Source of the DNA: Candidatus Zixiibacteriota bacterium
GTDB lineage: Bacteria; Zixibacteria; MSB-5A5; GN15; JAAZOE01
Direction: 5' to 3'
Assembly: GCA_030668485.1 (NCBI GenBank)
Contig: DAOUTW010000004.1
Span: 1 to 64,000 of the forward strand
Length of the DNA stretch: 64,000 bases
Shown here: piece after piece, positions 54,091 through 63,419 of the stretch
Numbering within the stretch: the stretch's first letter is position 1
Layout of the letters: every line of letters starts with the position of its first letter
Notes under the pieces: generated by a model
Database searches by the model: none
Told to the model about the DNA's origin: nothing
What the model saw: the letters and a program-made list of their open reading frames with translations, nothing else
Made by a program: the position numbers and the translations under genes

Positions 54091-55116
54091 ATGCTGGATG
54101 CATTAATGAAACATCCCCGGTTGCTGGAGCGACCCGGCGAGCAATTCGATTTCGGTGAAGAGAAATGGGGTGTTTTTTTTCTAAATATGGGCGGTCCCGA
54201 GACGACTGATGATGTCCGCTCATACCTCTACAATATCTTTTCCGACCGCAATATCATCCGTTTACCGCTCTCAGCCATCATGCAGAAACCACTGGCCCGT
54301 TTTATCGCCTCGCGGCGCGCCCCCAAAGTAATTAAAAGATACCAGATGATTGGCGGCGGATCGCCGCTTTTGAAATGGACTCGTCTGGCGGCATCGGGAG
54401 TTAAGCGGGAATTATCCAAGCGGTATCCCCATGTCGAAGTGTTTGCCGGGATGCGTTATACCGAACCGTTTATCCCTGACGAATTGGAGGCCGCCGTCGA
54501 CGAAGGGTGCCGTCATCTGGTTATCGTGCCAATGTACCCTCATTATTGCCTGGCGACGACCGGGACGGCCCTGATCGAGGTCTATCAGTGGCTGGAGGAG
54601 ACCGATGCCGATATGACTCTGTCGCTGGTCAGGGACTGGTATGACAGGCCCAGATATATCGAACTATTGCGAAAAAACATCGACCTGGCGATGGAAGAAA
54701 TGGGCGAAGAGGCTCGACCGAAGCTGATTTTTTCGGCCCATGCGATTCCTCAGAAACTGGCCGACAGCGGTGATCCGTATCTGGAGCAGGTTAGAAAAAC
54801 GGCGGAGTTGGCGGGAGAGGGGTACGATTACACGCTGACCTTTCAATCTCGCACCGGACCGGTCCACTGGGTCGGGCCGGATACCGTTAAGACGGTTGAG
54901 ATGCTGGCGCATCAGGGGAACACCGATATGGTGGTGGTCCCGATCAGTTTCGTTTCCGATCATATCGAAACTTTGTATGAAGTCGACATCGAACTAAAAG
55001 AGGCGGCCGACAATGCCGGGGTGAAGAACTTCGCCAGAACAGCCTCTTTCAATGACGATATTAATTTTTCCACTTTTCTGGCCGGCCTGGTGGAAGAGAA
55101 GATGGCCGGCGAGTGA
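54091..55116 (+). CDS. hemH: Ferrochelatase
   Basis: HemH inserts ferrous iron into protoporphyrin IX. The 341 residues contain GVFFLNMGGPETTDDVRSYL near residue 28, YQMIGGGSPLLKWT near 85, GMRYTEPF near 119, the catalytic His in FSAHAIPQKLADSGDPY near 213, and SRTGPVHWVGP with the conserved Glu-containing HIETLYEVDIE segment near 290. The first 20 residues are extra to the family core. The next gene starts 11 bases after its stop. A protoheme (not coproheme) branch is supported by HemN upstream and protoporphyrinogen oxidase downstream. Confidence 0.94.
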   Translation: MLDALMKHPRLLERPGEQFDFGEEKWGVFFLNMGGPETTDDVRSYLYNIFSDRNIIRLPLSAIMQKPLARFIASRRAPKVIKRYQMIGGGSPLLKWTRLAASGVKRELSKRYPHVEVFAGMRYTEPFIPDELEAAVDEGCRHLVIVPMYPHYCLATTGTALIEVYQWLEETDADMTLSLVRDWYDRPRYIELLRKNIDLAMEEMGEEARPKLIFSAHAIPQKLADSGDPYLEQVRKTAELAGEGYDYTLTFQSRTGPVHWVGPDTVKTVEMLAHQGNTDMVVVPISFVSDHIETLYEVDIELKEAADNAGVKNFARTASFNDDINFSTFLAGLVEEKMAGE

Positions 55117-55126
55117 TCCGGATTTT

Positions 55127-56515
55127 ATGAAACATATAGCTATCATAGGCGGTGGTATTGCCGGATTATCGGCGCTTCATTTCCTGCGCCATCGATACGG
55201 CGACAGGTGCCGGGTGGTTCTTTATGAATGCGAGGATCGACTGGGTGGCACTATCGGAACCGATCGGATCGGCGGTTTTATCTCCGACTGGGGGCCGAAC
55301 GGTTTTCTCGACCGCATTCCGCTGACGCTTGAAATGGTATCGGAACTGGGGGCTGATGAGTTACTCGATCCGGCTGACAAATCGGCAGGAAAAAGATATA
55401 TCTATAATCGGGGGCGTCTTCATGAGATCTCTCCGTCACCGATAGCCTTTATGCGGTCGCCGTTATTGTCCCTTAAGGGTCGTTTGCGGCTGGTGGCGGA
55501 ACCGTTTATCAGGAAACGCCGCGATTGGGATAATGACGAGTCGATTTTCGATTTTGTATCCCGGCGTATCGGAAGTGAGGCAGCCGCCACGATGGTCGAT
55601 TCGATGGTCTCCGGAATTTTCGGTGGGGATTCCCGAAAATTGTCGCTGGAGGCCTGTTTTCCGATCATGCGCAAGATGGAATACGATCATGGCTCACTGG
55701 TCAAGGCGATGATTGCGAAGAAGAGGGCGGCCAAAAAATCCGGCAAGTCATCGTCAGGCCCCTCCGGTCCGGGCGGACAGTTGACCTCGTTCAAAAACGG
55801 TCTCAATACGTTAATCGAAGTATTCGCCGAGAGATATGGCGATGCGATTACCACCGGATGCCCGATCACGGAGATTGCCCGAGCCGAAAACGGATACCGG
55901 GTGGTACGTGAAGGTGGGGCGGCGGTTGAATTCGATGCCGTTATCTGTGCCGCACCGGCATTTGCGGCGGCCGATATGGTCGCCGGGATGAATCAATCGC
56001 TTTCAAAATTACTGGCTTCGATTCCGTACGCCTCGATTGTCGTGGCCTGCCTCGGTTACGACCGGCAGGATATCGCTCATGATCTCGATGGTTTCGGGTT
56101 TTTGATTCCCCGCAGACAGGGCAAAAGAATCCTCGGTTCGATCTGGACCTCATCAATTTTCTCCGGTCGGTCGCCGGAAGGGATGGTACAATTGCGGACG
56201 ATGATCGGCGGCGACACCGATCCGGGGGCAGTAGAATTGTCGGACGGCGAACTTTTGGATATAATAACGGAAGAGCTCAGTCCGGTGCTTGGCCTTGCCG
56301 GCCCTGCGGCCTATATCCGCATATTTAGGTATAAGCGAGGGATTCCTCAATTTTTGGTCGGGCATCCGGCCCGCATGTCGCAGATGAATGACTTGCTCCG
56401 GGATTTCCCCGGCCTTTCATTCACCGGTAATGCTTATGAAGGTGTGGGACTCAACGACTGTGTCGTGCGCTCGGAAAAGGCGGTCATGGCTACCGCGAAG
56501 CATCTGGGGCTTTAA
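55127..56515 (+). CDS. hemY: Protoporphyrinogen oxidase (HemY-type flavoprotein)
   Basis: A 462-residue FAD enzyme that oxidises protoporphyrinogen IX to protoporphyrin IX. The dinucleotide fold is at the very N terminus (KHIAIIGGGIAGLSALHFL), followed by YECEDRLGGTIGT and SDWGPNGFLD. The C-terminal FAD-binding region is FTGNAYEGVGLNDCVVRSE. These are HemY/PPOX features; such enzymes are usually oxygen-dependent in tested species, which contrasts with the oxygen-independent HemN in the same operon. I chose ATG 55127, just before the FAD fold. It is the last gene of the haem run. Confidence 0.92.
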   Translation: MKHIAIIGGGIAGLSALHFLRHRYGDRCRVVLYECEDRLGGTIGTDRIGGFISDWGPNGFLDRIPLTLEMVSELGADELLDPADKSAGKRYIYNRGRLHEISPSPIAFMRSPLLSLKGRLRLVAEPFIRKRRDWDNDESIFDFVSRRIGSEAAATMVDSMVSGIFGGDSRKLSLEACFPIMRKMEYDHGSLVKAMIAKKRAAKKSGKSSSGPSGPGGQLTSFKNGLNTLIEVFAERYGDAITTGCPITEIARAENGYRVVREGGAAVEFDAVICAAPAFAAADMVAGMNQSLSKLLASIPYASIVVACLGYDRQDIAHDLDGFGFLIPRRQGKRILGSIWTSSIFSGRSPEGMVQLRTMIGGDTDPGAVELSDGELLDIITEELSPVLGLAGPAAYIRIFRYKRGIPQFLVGHPARMSQMNDLLRDFPGLSFTGNAYEGVGLNDCVVRSEKAVMATAKHLGL

Positions 56516-56643
56516 TCTCACCGGAATGCCGGTTGTCGGACGGCATTATTCGATATTCATGTCGTGTTGGCCTAAAAGCCTCTGATTCCATCCCTGGATG
56601 CCAATAATTCGGCCCGACAATTTGAAAAAAACGGCCGTCGGTC

Positions 56644-56673
56644 TTTACTTTTGGATGGGGCATTATGTATAAT
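56644..56673 (+). promoter_or_regulatory. Promoter of the Lon-related gene
   Basis: TTTACT (56644-56649), an 18-base spacer, and a perfect TATAAT at 56668-56673, with GGAGG about 13 bases further on before ATG 56699. Confidence 0.55.
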
Positions 56674-56698
56674 AGTTATACTTATTGGAGGAATTCTC

Positions 56699-59134
56699 AT
56701 GTCGCATGCAAAACATAGCCTTGAAGTCGGTGTCGAAGATCTGCAATATCATCTTGATGAAAAAGAATATTCTAATTCTGTCTTTGAAGATACAGATCCG
56801 TGCTGCGGGATTATCGGTCAGAGTCGAGCCATGTCGGCCGTGGAACTGGGACTGGAGATAAAGTCACGGGGATACAACATCTTTGTGACCGGGTTGTCAG
56901 GTACCGGCCGCACAACAGCGGTCAAGCTACTTCTCGAGGGGGCCCAGGATCGCGAAGAACCGAGTCTGAAAGATATTTGCTTTGTCAACAATTTCAAAAT
57001 GGCCGAATCACCGCGGGTACTGTACTTCCAGGCGGGCGAGGGCCGGAAATTTAAAAAAGCGATCGGTTATATTATCGATTCGTTGGTGACGGTCATCCCG
57101 AAGATATTTTCGGGAGAGAATTACCGGGAGAGGCGTCAGCGGATTATCAAGGAATTTGAGGCGCGGCAGAAGGATCTTTTCAAGGATTTCGAGACCAAGC
57201 TGAAAGAAAAAGGATTTGTCCTGGTTCAACTGCAATTCGGTTCGGCGGTACGACCCGATCTGCAGCCGGTGGTTAACGGCGAAGCGGTCGCATTGCATGA
57301 ACTGGAAAAAACGGTTGAAGAGGAAAAAATGACGCCGGAGGAGTTTGACAAGATCAGGGTCGAATATGAGGAATTATACAAAGAACTTCAGGCGACATCG
57401 AGCGGCAGCCAGAAGATTTCCGGCAAACTCGAAGATGAGTTGCATAAACTGGACACGTCGATAGTTGTGCCCCTGATCAATGATAAAATCGAAACTTTGA
57501 AGAATATTTACGATGATCCGAAGACGCAGAATTATCTGGTCGACCTCAATGAAATTTTGATCGAAAAGTTGGATGTTTTCCGTCCCAGCAGTGAGGAAGA
57601 CGATTCGGATAGGAACGGTTCGACAAGAGTCCGTGGGTTTTTCTCACAGTTTACGGTAAACCTTCTGGTTGACAACGGGGGAGTGCGAAAACGACCGATA
57701 ATCGTCGAAGATTTCCCGACCTATAAAAATCTTTTCGGGACCATCGAGAGGGTATACGAACAACCTACCGGGTGGCATTCCGATTTTACTCGTATCGGCA
57801 GCGGGTCGATACTCAAGGCCAACGGCGGTTACCTGGTTATCAATGCCATCGATCTCTTTCGGGATCCGCATGTGTGGCCGACTCTGAAGCGGACCCTGCG
57901 TACCGGCAGGCTGTCGATATCCACCATCGATTCCTTTCCGATGGGCGGTACCGGGCTTAAGCCGGAGCCGGTCAACCTTGATGTCAAAGTTATTCTTATC
58001 GGCGAGGGCCGGGTTTATGATACGTTGTTCAGAGCTGACGATGAATTCAAGAAGGTCTTCAAGATAAAGGCCGAATTCGACAGCGTTATGGAAAATGACC
58101 ACAGCGGTATCGGCCAGTACACACAATTTGTCAAGAAGATCACGTCGGAAGACAACCTGCCGCCCTTTAATCATTCCGGTTTGGCCGCCGTTGCCGAGTA
58201 TGGGGTCAAGCTGTCGGGACGGAGAGACCGCCTGTCCACCAGATTCACCAATATCGCCGATCTGGTACGCGAATCGGCCTGGCTGGCAGGGAAAGAGGGA
58301 AAAACCGAAGTTGATCGTGAGGCAGTCAAGAAAACTCGAGTGATGCAGATAAACCGTGTCAATCTGATTGAGACCAAAATTCAGGAGATGTACGAGCGCG
58401 ATATATATCTGATCGATGTAACCGGCCATAAGGTGGGTATGATCAACGGTCTGTCGGTTTATGATCTCGGGGAATATGCCTTCGGGCGGCCGACGCGGAT
58501 CACCGCTTCGCTTTCACCCGGCGCCGACGGGGTTATTAATATCGAGCGAGAGGCGGCCATGTCGGGCCGTACGCATGACAAAGGGATCTTGATCCTTTCG
58601 GGGTTTATGCGCTATCGATTCGGGCGCAAGCGGCCTCTGGTATTTAGCGCCTCGCTCTGTTTCGAGCAATCATATGCCGGAGTCGACGGCGATTCGGCAT
58701 CGTCAACCGAGATTTATGCGCTCCTCTCGGCCTTATCCGGGAAACCGATCAATCAGGCCCTGGCCGTAACCGGATCGGTTAATCAAAAAGGCGAGATCCA
58801 GCCTATCGGCGGTGTTAATGAAAAGATTGAAGGCTACTTCGATGTCTGCATGATCGACGGTCTCACCGGGGAACAGGGTGTCCTCATTCCTATTCAGAAT
58901 AAGCAGGATCTGATGCTCAAAGATGAGGTGGTCAATGCGGTGAAGGCCGGCAAATTTCATATTTATGCAGTGAAGCATATCGATGAAGGTCTGGAATTGT
59001 TGACCGGCATATCGGCCGGTGAAATGAATGATGACGGATCGTTCCCTGAAGGAAGCATCAATTATCTCTCGGATAAAAAATTGGAAGAACTGGCCGAAAC
59101 ATGGCGTGAATATCTCACCTACCGCGGTCGATGA
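56699..59134 (+). CDS. Lon-related ATP-dependent protease (LonB-like, COG1067 type)
   Basis: The 811-residue protein has an AAA-type ATPase with a P-loop GLSGTGRTTAVK near residue 66, where the usual Lys is Arg, as I recall is common in this subgroup. A coiled-coil insertion follows at about 140-290, then the second half of the ATPase (GGYLVINAIDLFRDPHVW near 375). The C-terminal S16 protease domain carries a Ser-Lys dyad: S666 in DGDSASSTEIY and K709 in GGVNEKIEGYFD. There is no N-terminal LON substrate domain and no TM helix, so it differs from LonA and archaeal LonB. GGAGG precedes ATG 56699. It is a single-gene unit. Confidence 0.9.
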   Translation: MSHAKHSLEVGVEDLQYHLDEKEYSNSVFEDTDPCCGIIGQSRAMSAVELGLEIKSRGYNIFVTGLSGTGRTTAVKLLLEGAQDREEPSLKDICFVNNFKMAESPRVLYFQAGEGRKFKKAIGYIIDSLVTVIPKIFSGENYRERRQRIIKEFEARQKDLFKDFETKLKEKGFVLVQLQFGSAVRPDLQPVVNGEAVALHELEKTVEEEKMTPEEFDKIRVEYEELYKELQATSSGSQKISGKLEDELHKLDTSIVVPLINDKIETLKNIYDDPKTQNYLVDLNEILIEKLDVFRPSSEEDDSDRNGSTRVRGFFSQFTVNLLVDNGGVRKRPIIVEDFPTYKNLFGTIERVYEQPTGWHSDFTRIGSGSILKANGGYLVINAIDLFRDPHVWPTLKRTLRTGRLSISTIDSFPMGGTGLKPEPVNLDVKVILIGEGRVYDTLFRADDEFKKVFKIKAEFDSVMENDHSGIGQYTQFVKKITSEDNLPPFNHSGLAAVAEYGVKLSGRRDRLSTRFTNIADLVRESAWLAGKEGKTEVDREAVKKTRVMQINRVNLIETKIQEMYERDIYLIDVTGHKVGMINGLSVYDLGEYAFGRPTRITASLSPGADGVINIEREAAMSGRTHDKGILILSGFMRYRFGRKRPLVFSASLCFEQSYAGVDGDSASSTEIYALLSALSGKPINQALAVTGSVNQKGEIQPIGGVNEKIEGYFDVCMIDGLTGEQGVLIPIQNKQDLMLKDEVVNAVKAGKFHIYAVKHIDEGLELLTGISAGEMNDDGSFPEGSINYLSDKKLEELAETWREYLTYRGR

Positions 59135-59490
59135 TTATTACCCGGCGGTTCAGCGGCATGATGCAATGCTAATCATGGCTTGATCGATCATGCCGCCGAT
59201 GGATAATCCCCATCATGCATCAGAATTGTTACTCGGCTCAACCTCATATATTGTGTATATATTGTCCTCGAATAAACAATTAAATGTATGGCAGCGTCGT
59301 ATAGCATTATGAATGATGCGCATCAGTATCGATGCGCTTAGGATGCAGAAGAAAAATATTACATTTAAGGATTTTTTGTGTTGACTTTGATGAAAAAAAG
59401 ATTATCTATTCATAATAGAGTGAGTTCACACACCATCAACCAAGATTGCAGCATGATGATGCTGCAATCGTCATTTAGGAGGGTATCTTC
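59135..59490. other. Intergenic region upstream of the histone-like gene
   Basis: No gene seen. It is AT-rich with a CATGCCGCTGAA-rich start and inverted short repeats around 59148-59200. TTGACT at 59381 and TATCTA at 59403 (16-base spacer) may be the promoter of the next gene. The second copy of the 21-base repeat is at 59422-59442, followed by a TGCAGCATGATGATGCTGCA hairpin at 59447-59466. Confidence 0.5.
59422..59442 (+). repeat. 21-bp exact repeat, copy 2
   Basis: Identical to 47969-47989. It lies just downstream of the presumed promoter and about 50 bases before the histone-like gene start, followed directly by a hairpin, so it is probably in the mRNA leader. Confidence 0.75.
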
Positions 59491-59997
59491 GTGAAGAAAC
59501 CTACCAAACGTAAAGCCGCTCCGAAGAAGAAGGCTACTGCCAAAAAACCGGTGCGCAGAGTGACGCGCAAGGTGGTCAAGAAGGCTGCTCCGAAGAGAGC
59601 CGCCAAAAGAGTAGTGAAGAAAAAAGCGGTAGCGCGCGGTGGCGCTGCCAAGCTGTGGACACCAGCCGAGATCAGGATGCTGAAGACGGCGTACAAGAGC
59701 ACGTCAACGACCAAGATCGCTAAGGATCTGAAACGGTCGCTCAGTTCAGTCCGCTCAAAAGCGGTCGCCCTTTCACTGAAGAAAGCAGTAGTAAAGAAGA
59801 AAGCTGCTCCGAAAAGAAAAGCTGCTCCGAAAAGAAAAGCTGCACCGAAGAGAAAAGCTGCTCCGAAGCGGAAAGCTGCACCGAAGAGAAAAGCTGCTCC
59901 GAAGCGGAAAGCTGCACCGAAGAGAAAAGCTGCACCGAAGAGAAAGGTTGCTCCGAGGAAGAAACCTGTGGCTCGGAAAAAAGCTCGCCGTCGTTAG
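59491..59997 (+). CDS. Histone H1-like Lys/Ala/Pro-rich protein with a Myb/SANT-like central helix-turn-helix
   Basis: This 168-residue, very basic protein has three parts. Residues 1-50 are Lys/Ala/Arg-rich (TKRKAAPKKKATAKKPV). Residues about 53-95 (LWTPAEIRMLKTAYKSTST, then IAKDLKRSLSSVRSKAVALS) look like a Myb/SANT or homeodomain-like helix-turn-helix. Residues about 100-168 are seven or more copies of AAPKRK, encoded by near-identical 18-base DNA repeats (59805-59945). The composition resembles eukaryotic H1 tails and bacterial H1-like proteins such as AlgP and Hc1, so DNA compaction is likely. GTG 59491 follows GGAGGG. A strong terminator follows the gene. Confidence 0.85.
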   Translation: MKKPTKRKAAPKKKATAKKPVRRVTRKVVKKAAPKRAAKRVVKKKAVARGGAAKLWTPAEIRMLKTAYKSTSTTKIAKDLKRSLSSVRSKAVALSLKKAVVKKKAAPKRKAAPKRKAAPKRKAAPKRKAAPKRKAAPKRKAAPKRKAAPKRKVAPRKKPVARKKARRR

Positions 59998-60024
59998 TTT
60001 TGCAGCCCAAGATGTTTATAAAAG

Positions 60025-60055
60025 AAAAAGCCCGCCAAGTCGGCGGGCTTTTTTT
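60025..60055. terminator. Bidirectional terminator between histone-like gene and convergent gene
   Basis: AAAAGCCCGCC-AAGTC-GGCGGGCTTTTTTT. It serves the + strand gene and, through the A-run, the minus-strand gene ending at 60081. Confidence 0.93.
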
Positions 60056-60080
60056 ATATTATGAGGGGTTATCGGTTGGT

Positions 60081-63000
60081 TTAGAAGTCGGCTCCAAGTG
60101 AGAAATAATGTCTTGTATGCGGCTCGACCGTTCGGAAATTGGTCTTCCAGGCCATATCATAGCGCAGCAGTAGAAATCCAAGGTTGGCTCGGGCGCCAAA
60201 ACCGAAACCGGATTTGATACCGACCAGGTGTGATCCGCTTTCCGTAGAACCGCCCTTAAATTTGGCATCATCGTCCCATGCCGCACCCATATCGAGGAAT
60301 AAGGCGCCGGTTACGCGGCTTAATCCGATTTGCAGCGGGTAGCGCATCAGGAAATATTCGATGAACGGGAAATGCAGCTCCATATTGGTTACAGCGTAGC
60401 GGGTACCTTCAATTTCATAGTAATCATATCCGCGCAACGGGGTCACGAGGCTGGAGAAATACAGGTTCTCGACTTCGTAGACGTCACTATTGACATCGTC
60501 GTTAGCAATCCTTCCTACCTTGTTGGTGCTGCCGCCGAGATAATACCGCTTAGGCATTGTGCCTTCGCTGAATCCTCCGGAGGCTCGCATCGCCAGCGAG
60601 AAGGGCCGTCCGAGTTTGATGTATTGCCGGTAATCGAATTCGGTGGAGTAGTAATCAACCGATTCGGTCCCGAATACCGGTGTGGCCGCTTCGAGCGAAA
60701 ATTTGTAACGACGGCCGTTGACCGGGCCGGTGACACCCCAGAGAACAGTGTCATGAATCCAACTGAGAGTCGCGACGGAGATGCGTACGTTACGATCTTC
60801 CTGTTCGGGATCGTCATATTCTTTGCGATCGATGAATATAGCCGCCGTGCTCAGTTCGATCCGCGTAAACTTTGATCTGGGCCATGACAAACCGCCCATG
60901 AATCCGTAATAGCGATCGGAGAACAATTCATCGTCAGTATTGATGTAATAATTCTTGGTGTGGAACAGCCCCATCTGGAAATCGACTCGCATTTTGTTAT
61001 AGTAATAGTAAAACTGGATATTCGACTGATCGATGGTATTGACCAGGTCGGTGGCGATGACGATCTGATGATCGCCGAGATAATCGGAAAAAACAAAAAC
61101 CGATTGGCCTCGGAAACCGAAAAAGGAATCGTATTGCAGACCGCCGGCAATGATATCGGGAGTAAACTTGGTCTTGTAGGGACGGACCCGATACTCGCCG
61201 CTGGGCAGGATATTGTCAAGCGAATCGGCGCTGAGACTATCGACCGATTGTTCAAAGACGAAGGTTTCCTCTTCCGACTCGGAGGTCAGATCTTCCATCT
61301 CCTCGAAGGCCGAATCATCGACCGGGGCGTTGTAAACATATTCTTCATCCTCTTCGGTTTCAGCTTTCTCATCCTCCGTTGCCTCAGTCGTTGCGGTGGA
61401 ATCATCCGGGGCATTTTCGTCGTCCGGCTCTTGTTTGCCTTCTTCGTCCTGCAGGTCGGCGGCGGGGTCATCGTCGGTCAATTCGCTCCAGCGATGGCGC
61501 CCTCTGGCTCCCACTTCGGGGAAATCGGGATCATCGCGGGGAACATCGTCTACCAAGGTGGTACCTTCTGATCCGACGATGATTTCATCATGCTCAAAAT
61601 TGCGAGCCCATTCGATTTTGTTGTCGTATTTCCCCAAAACAAAATCGGTCGGTTCCAGCACGCCGTTGTCGCCTTTGGGAGTGATATCTTTGATCAGGTA
61701 GACATCATATCCGGCCTTGTAGAAAGTTGAAAAGGCGATCATCTTGCTGTCGGGCGACCATGTCGGCGATTTAGCGTTGGTCAGGGTATTGGTGATACCG
61801 ATAACTCGCGCCGAGTCGATATAATAAACGTTTATGTTTTCAATACCGTTGCGGTCAGACACAAAGGCTATCTTATTGCCGTCCGGTGAGACCACCGGCT
61901 CCGTATTTTGACCAGGGCCGACATTTATAGGAGAAATAGTACCGCTCCCGATATCAAATTGGTGGAGATTATAGCTGCCGTACAAAAACTCGGTGGTGTC
62001 GATTATCGCATAATCGTCCGGATGAGGCCGATCGGTAGAAAAAACAAGGCGCTTGCTGTCGGGATACCAGGCGACATCGATTTCATCGTACCTATCATCG
62101 GTTAACTGTGTCAATTCATCCGATTCAATATGGTACATATAGAGATTCCTGGTAGAACCGGCCAGAGCGGAAAAGGCGACATTTTTACCATCCGGCGACC
62201 AGGCCGGGGAGATGATCGACTTGAGACCGAACTTTTTCCGCAGATAGATATCCTTGCCGTCGATTTTGAGAAAATTAACGGCGTCTTCCCCGTTGGCTTT
62301 GGAAACAAAGACCAGATTATCACCGTCGGGGGAGAATGACATCCCCGAAGTGTACCAGCGGAGCGATTCGAGACCGGCGTTCCGTTCGCCCTTCACCAGC
62401 CGGGCCAGGCGTTTGCCATTTATGGCTGAGATAAGGAAGATCTCGGAGTATCCGGTTCGATCGGAAAAAATTGCCAGGGTTCTGCCAGTAGGAGAGAAGA
62501 CCGGTTTCTCATTGTAATTGGAACCGTCTTTTTCATGATTGGTAAGTTGTTTGGCGAAATCCTTCGGCTCCTCCCGCTGGGAAATATCGGGCCAATAACG
62601 TTTTTTCATCTCCTTGGCGAATTTTTCGTACAACTCCTTGGAATCGATTCCGATGGATGATTTTAGAGCCTTGTCCATCGTCGCCAGGGCTTTTCCTCTT
62701 TTAAGTATCTCGCCTAATTTATCTATCCCATAAGTGTCGGCAATATATTTAACCAGCGCGAATCCCTCGGTATACGCCAGAAATCCCATAAAGCCAGGCG
62801 GTCTCAAATAACCGTGGATGGTGGCGTCGCGTACCATCATATCGGCCTGCATGGTCCATCCGCCGTTGGAGGAATATTCGGCATAACCCTCGGCGAACCA
62901 TAGGGGCAGGCTGAAGAGGCGCCGGGAGCTTAAGATCGATTTAAAAAATTGTCCATAGAGAAGATCGTAAATAACGGCATGGGTTAATTCATGATGAATT

Positions 63001-63401
63001 AAGTGCCGGAGCTCCGAGTATGAACCCATGAAGTGAAGCACGATTCTGTTTTTAAATGCTTCGGTAAATCCCTGGGTTCCTTCGCCGAGCATACTCCAGA
63101 TAATGTTGGTTTGCTGGAAATCGTTATGAGAGCTGTAAATGAACACCGGAATTCGCCGTCCGACATAGTAATGAAGCTGTTCGGTGATTATCGAATACGC
63201 TTTTTCCATTTCCTTGCCGGTGAAATCGGCGAGTTCATAGGCATCATCATAGTAATGGATATCGAAATGGTCGGTCTGGATATAGTTCCATTCAAAATTA
63301 CGATACTGGACCTTGTTTTTGCCAAAGTAGGTATCCTGGGCCGCCGCTGGAACAGCGGAGATTACCAGTAGTATTATTAAAAGCGCCGAGAACTTCCTCA
63401 T
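60081..63401 (-). CDS. Outer-membrane fusion: peptidase MA-like domain, TolB-like beta-propeller and C-terminal barrel
   Basis: The 1106-residue protein has a signal peptide (FSALLIILLVISAVPAAAQ), then a gluzincin-type metalloprotease domain with H137-E138-x-x-H141 (HHELTHAVIYD) and a second conserved segment LWFAEGYAEYSS near residue 172 that should give the third zinc ligand. Residues about 290-620 are PD40/TolB-like propeller blades (FSPTGRTLAIFSDRTGYSEI, WSPDGKNVAFSALAG, VSPDGNKIAFVSDRNG). Residues about 645-735 are highly acidic (Asp/Glu-rich). From about 745 to the C-terminal Phe the sequence looks like a BamA/surface-antigen 16-strand barrel (GGSTNKVGRIANDD, LFLDMGAAWDD, GFGFGARANLGFLLLRYD). 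It would sit in the outer membrane with the protease and propeller in the periplasm or outside. Substrate and role unknown. Confidence 0.85.
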   Translation of the reverse strand: MRKFSALLIILLVISAVPAAAQDTYFGKNKVQYRNFEWNYIQTDHFDIHYYDDAYELADFTGKEMEKAYSIITEQLHYYVGRRIPVFIYSSHNDFQQTNIIWSMLGEGTQGFTEAFKNRIVLHFMGSYSELRHLIHHELTHAVIYDLLYGQFFKSILSSRRLFSLPLWFAEGYAEYSSNGGWTMQADMMVRDATIHGYLRPPGFMGFLAYTEGFALVKYIADTYGIDKLGEILKRGKALATMDKALKSSIGIDSKELYEKFAKEMKKRYWPDISQREEPKDFAKQLTNHEKDGSNYNEKPVFSPTGRTLAIFSDRTGYSEIFLISAINGKRLARLVKGERNAGLESLRWYTSGMSFSPDGDNLVFVSKANGEDAVNFLKIDGKDIYLRKKFGLKSIISPAWSPDGKNVAFSALAGSTRNLYMYHIESDELTQLTDDRYDEIDVAWYPDSKRLVFSTDRPHPDDYAIIDTTEFLYGSYNLHQFDIGSGTISPINVGPGQNTEPVVSPDGNKIAFVSDRNGIENINVYYIDSARVIGITNTLTNAKSPTWSPDSKMIAFSTFYKAGYDVYLIKDITPKGDNGVLEPTDFVLGKYDNKIEWARNFEHDEIIVGSEGTTLVDDVPRDDPDFPEVGARGRHRWSELTDDDPAADLQDEEGKQEPDDENAPDDSTATTEATEDEKAETEEDEEYVYNAPVDDSAFEEMEDLTSESEEETFVFEQSVDSLSADSLDNILPSGEYRVRPYKTKFTPDIIAGGLQYDSFFGFRGQSVFVFSDYLGDHQIVIATDLVNTIDQSNIQFYYYYNKMRVDFQMGLFHTKNYYINTDDELFSDRYYGFMGGLSWPRSKFTRIELSTAAIFIDRKEYDDPEQEDRNVRISVATLSWIHDTVLWGVTGPVNGRRYKFSLEAATPVFGTESVDYYSTEFDYRQYIKLGRPFSLAMRASGGFSEGTMPKRYYLGGSTNKVGRIANDDVNSDVYEVENLYFSSLVTPLRGYDYYEIEGTRYAVTNMELHFPFIEYFLMRYPLQIGLSRVTGALFLDMGAAWDDDAKFKGGSTESGSHLVGIKSGFGFGARANLGFLLLRYDMAWKTNFRTVEPHTRHYFSLGADF

Positions 63402-63419
63402 AACAATATCCTTTCGGGA

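Noticed and set aside
59805..59945. Regularly spaced repeats that look like a CRISPR array
   Set aside because: The repeats are in frame, have no spacers, and encode AAPKRK units of the histone-like protein.
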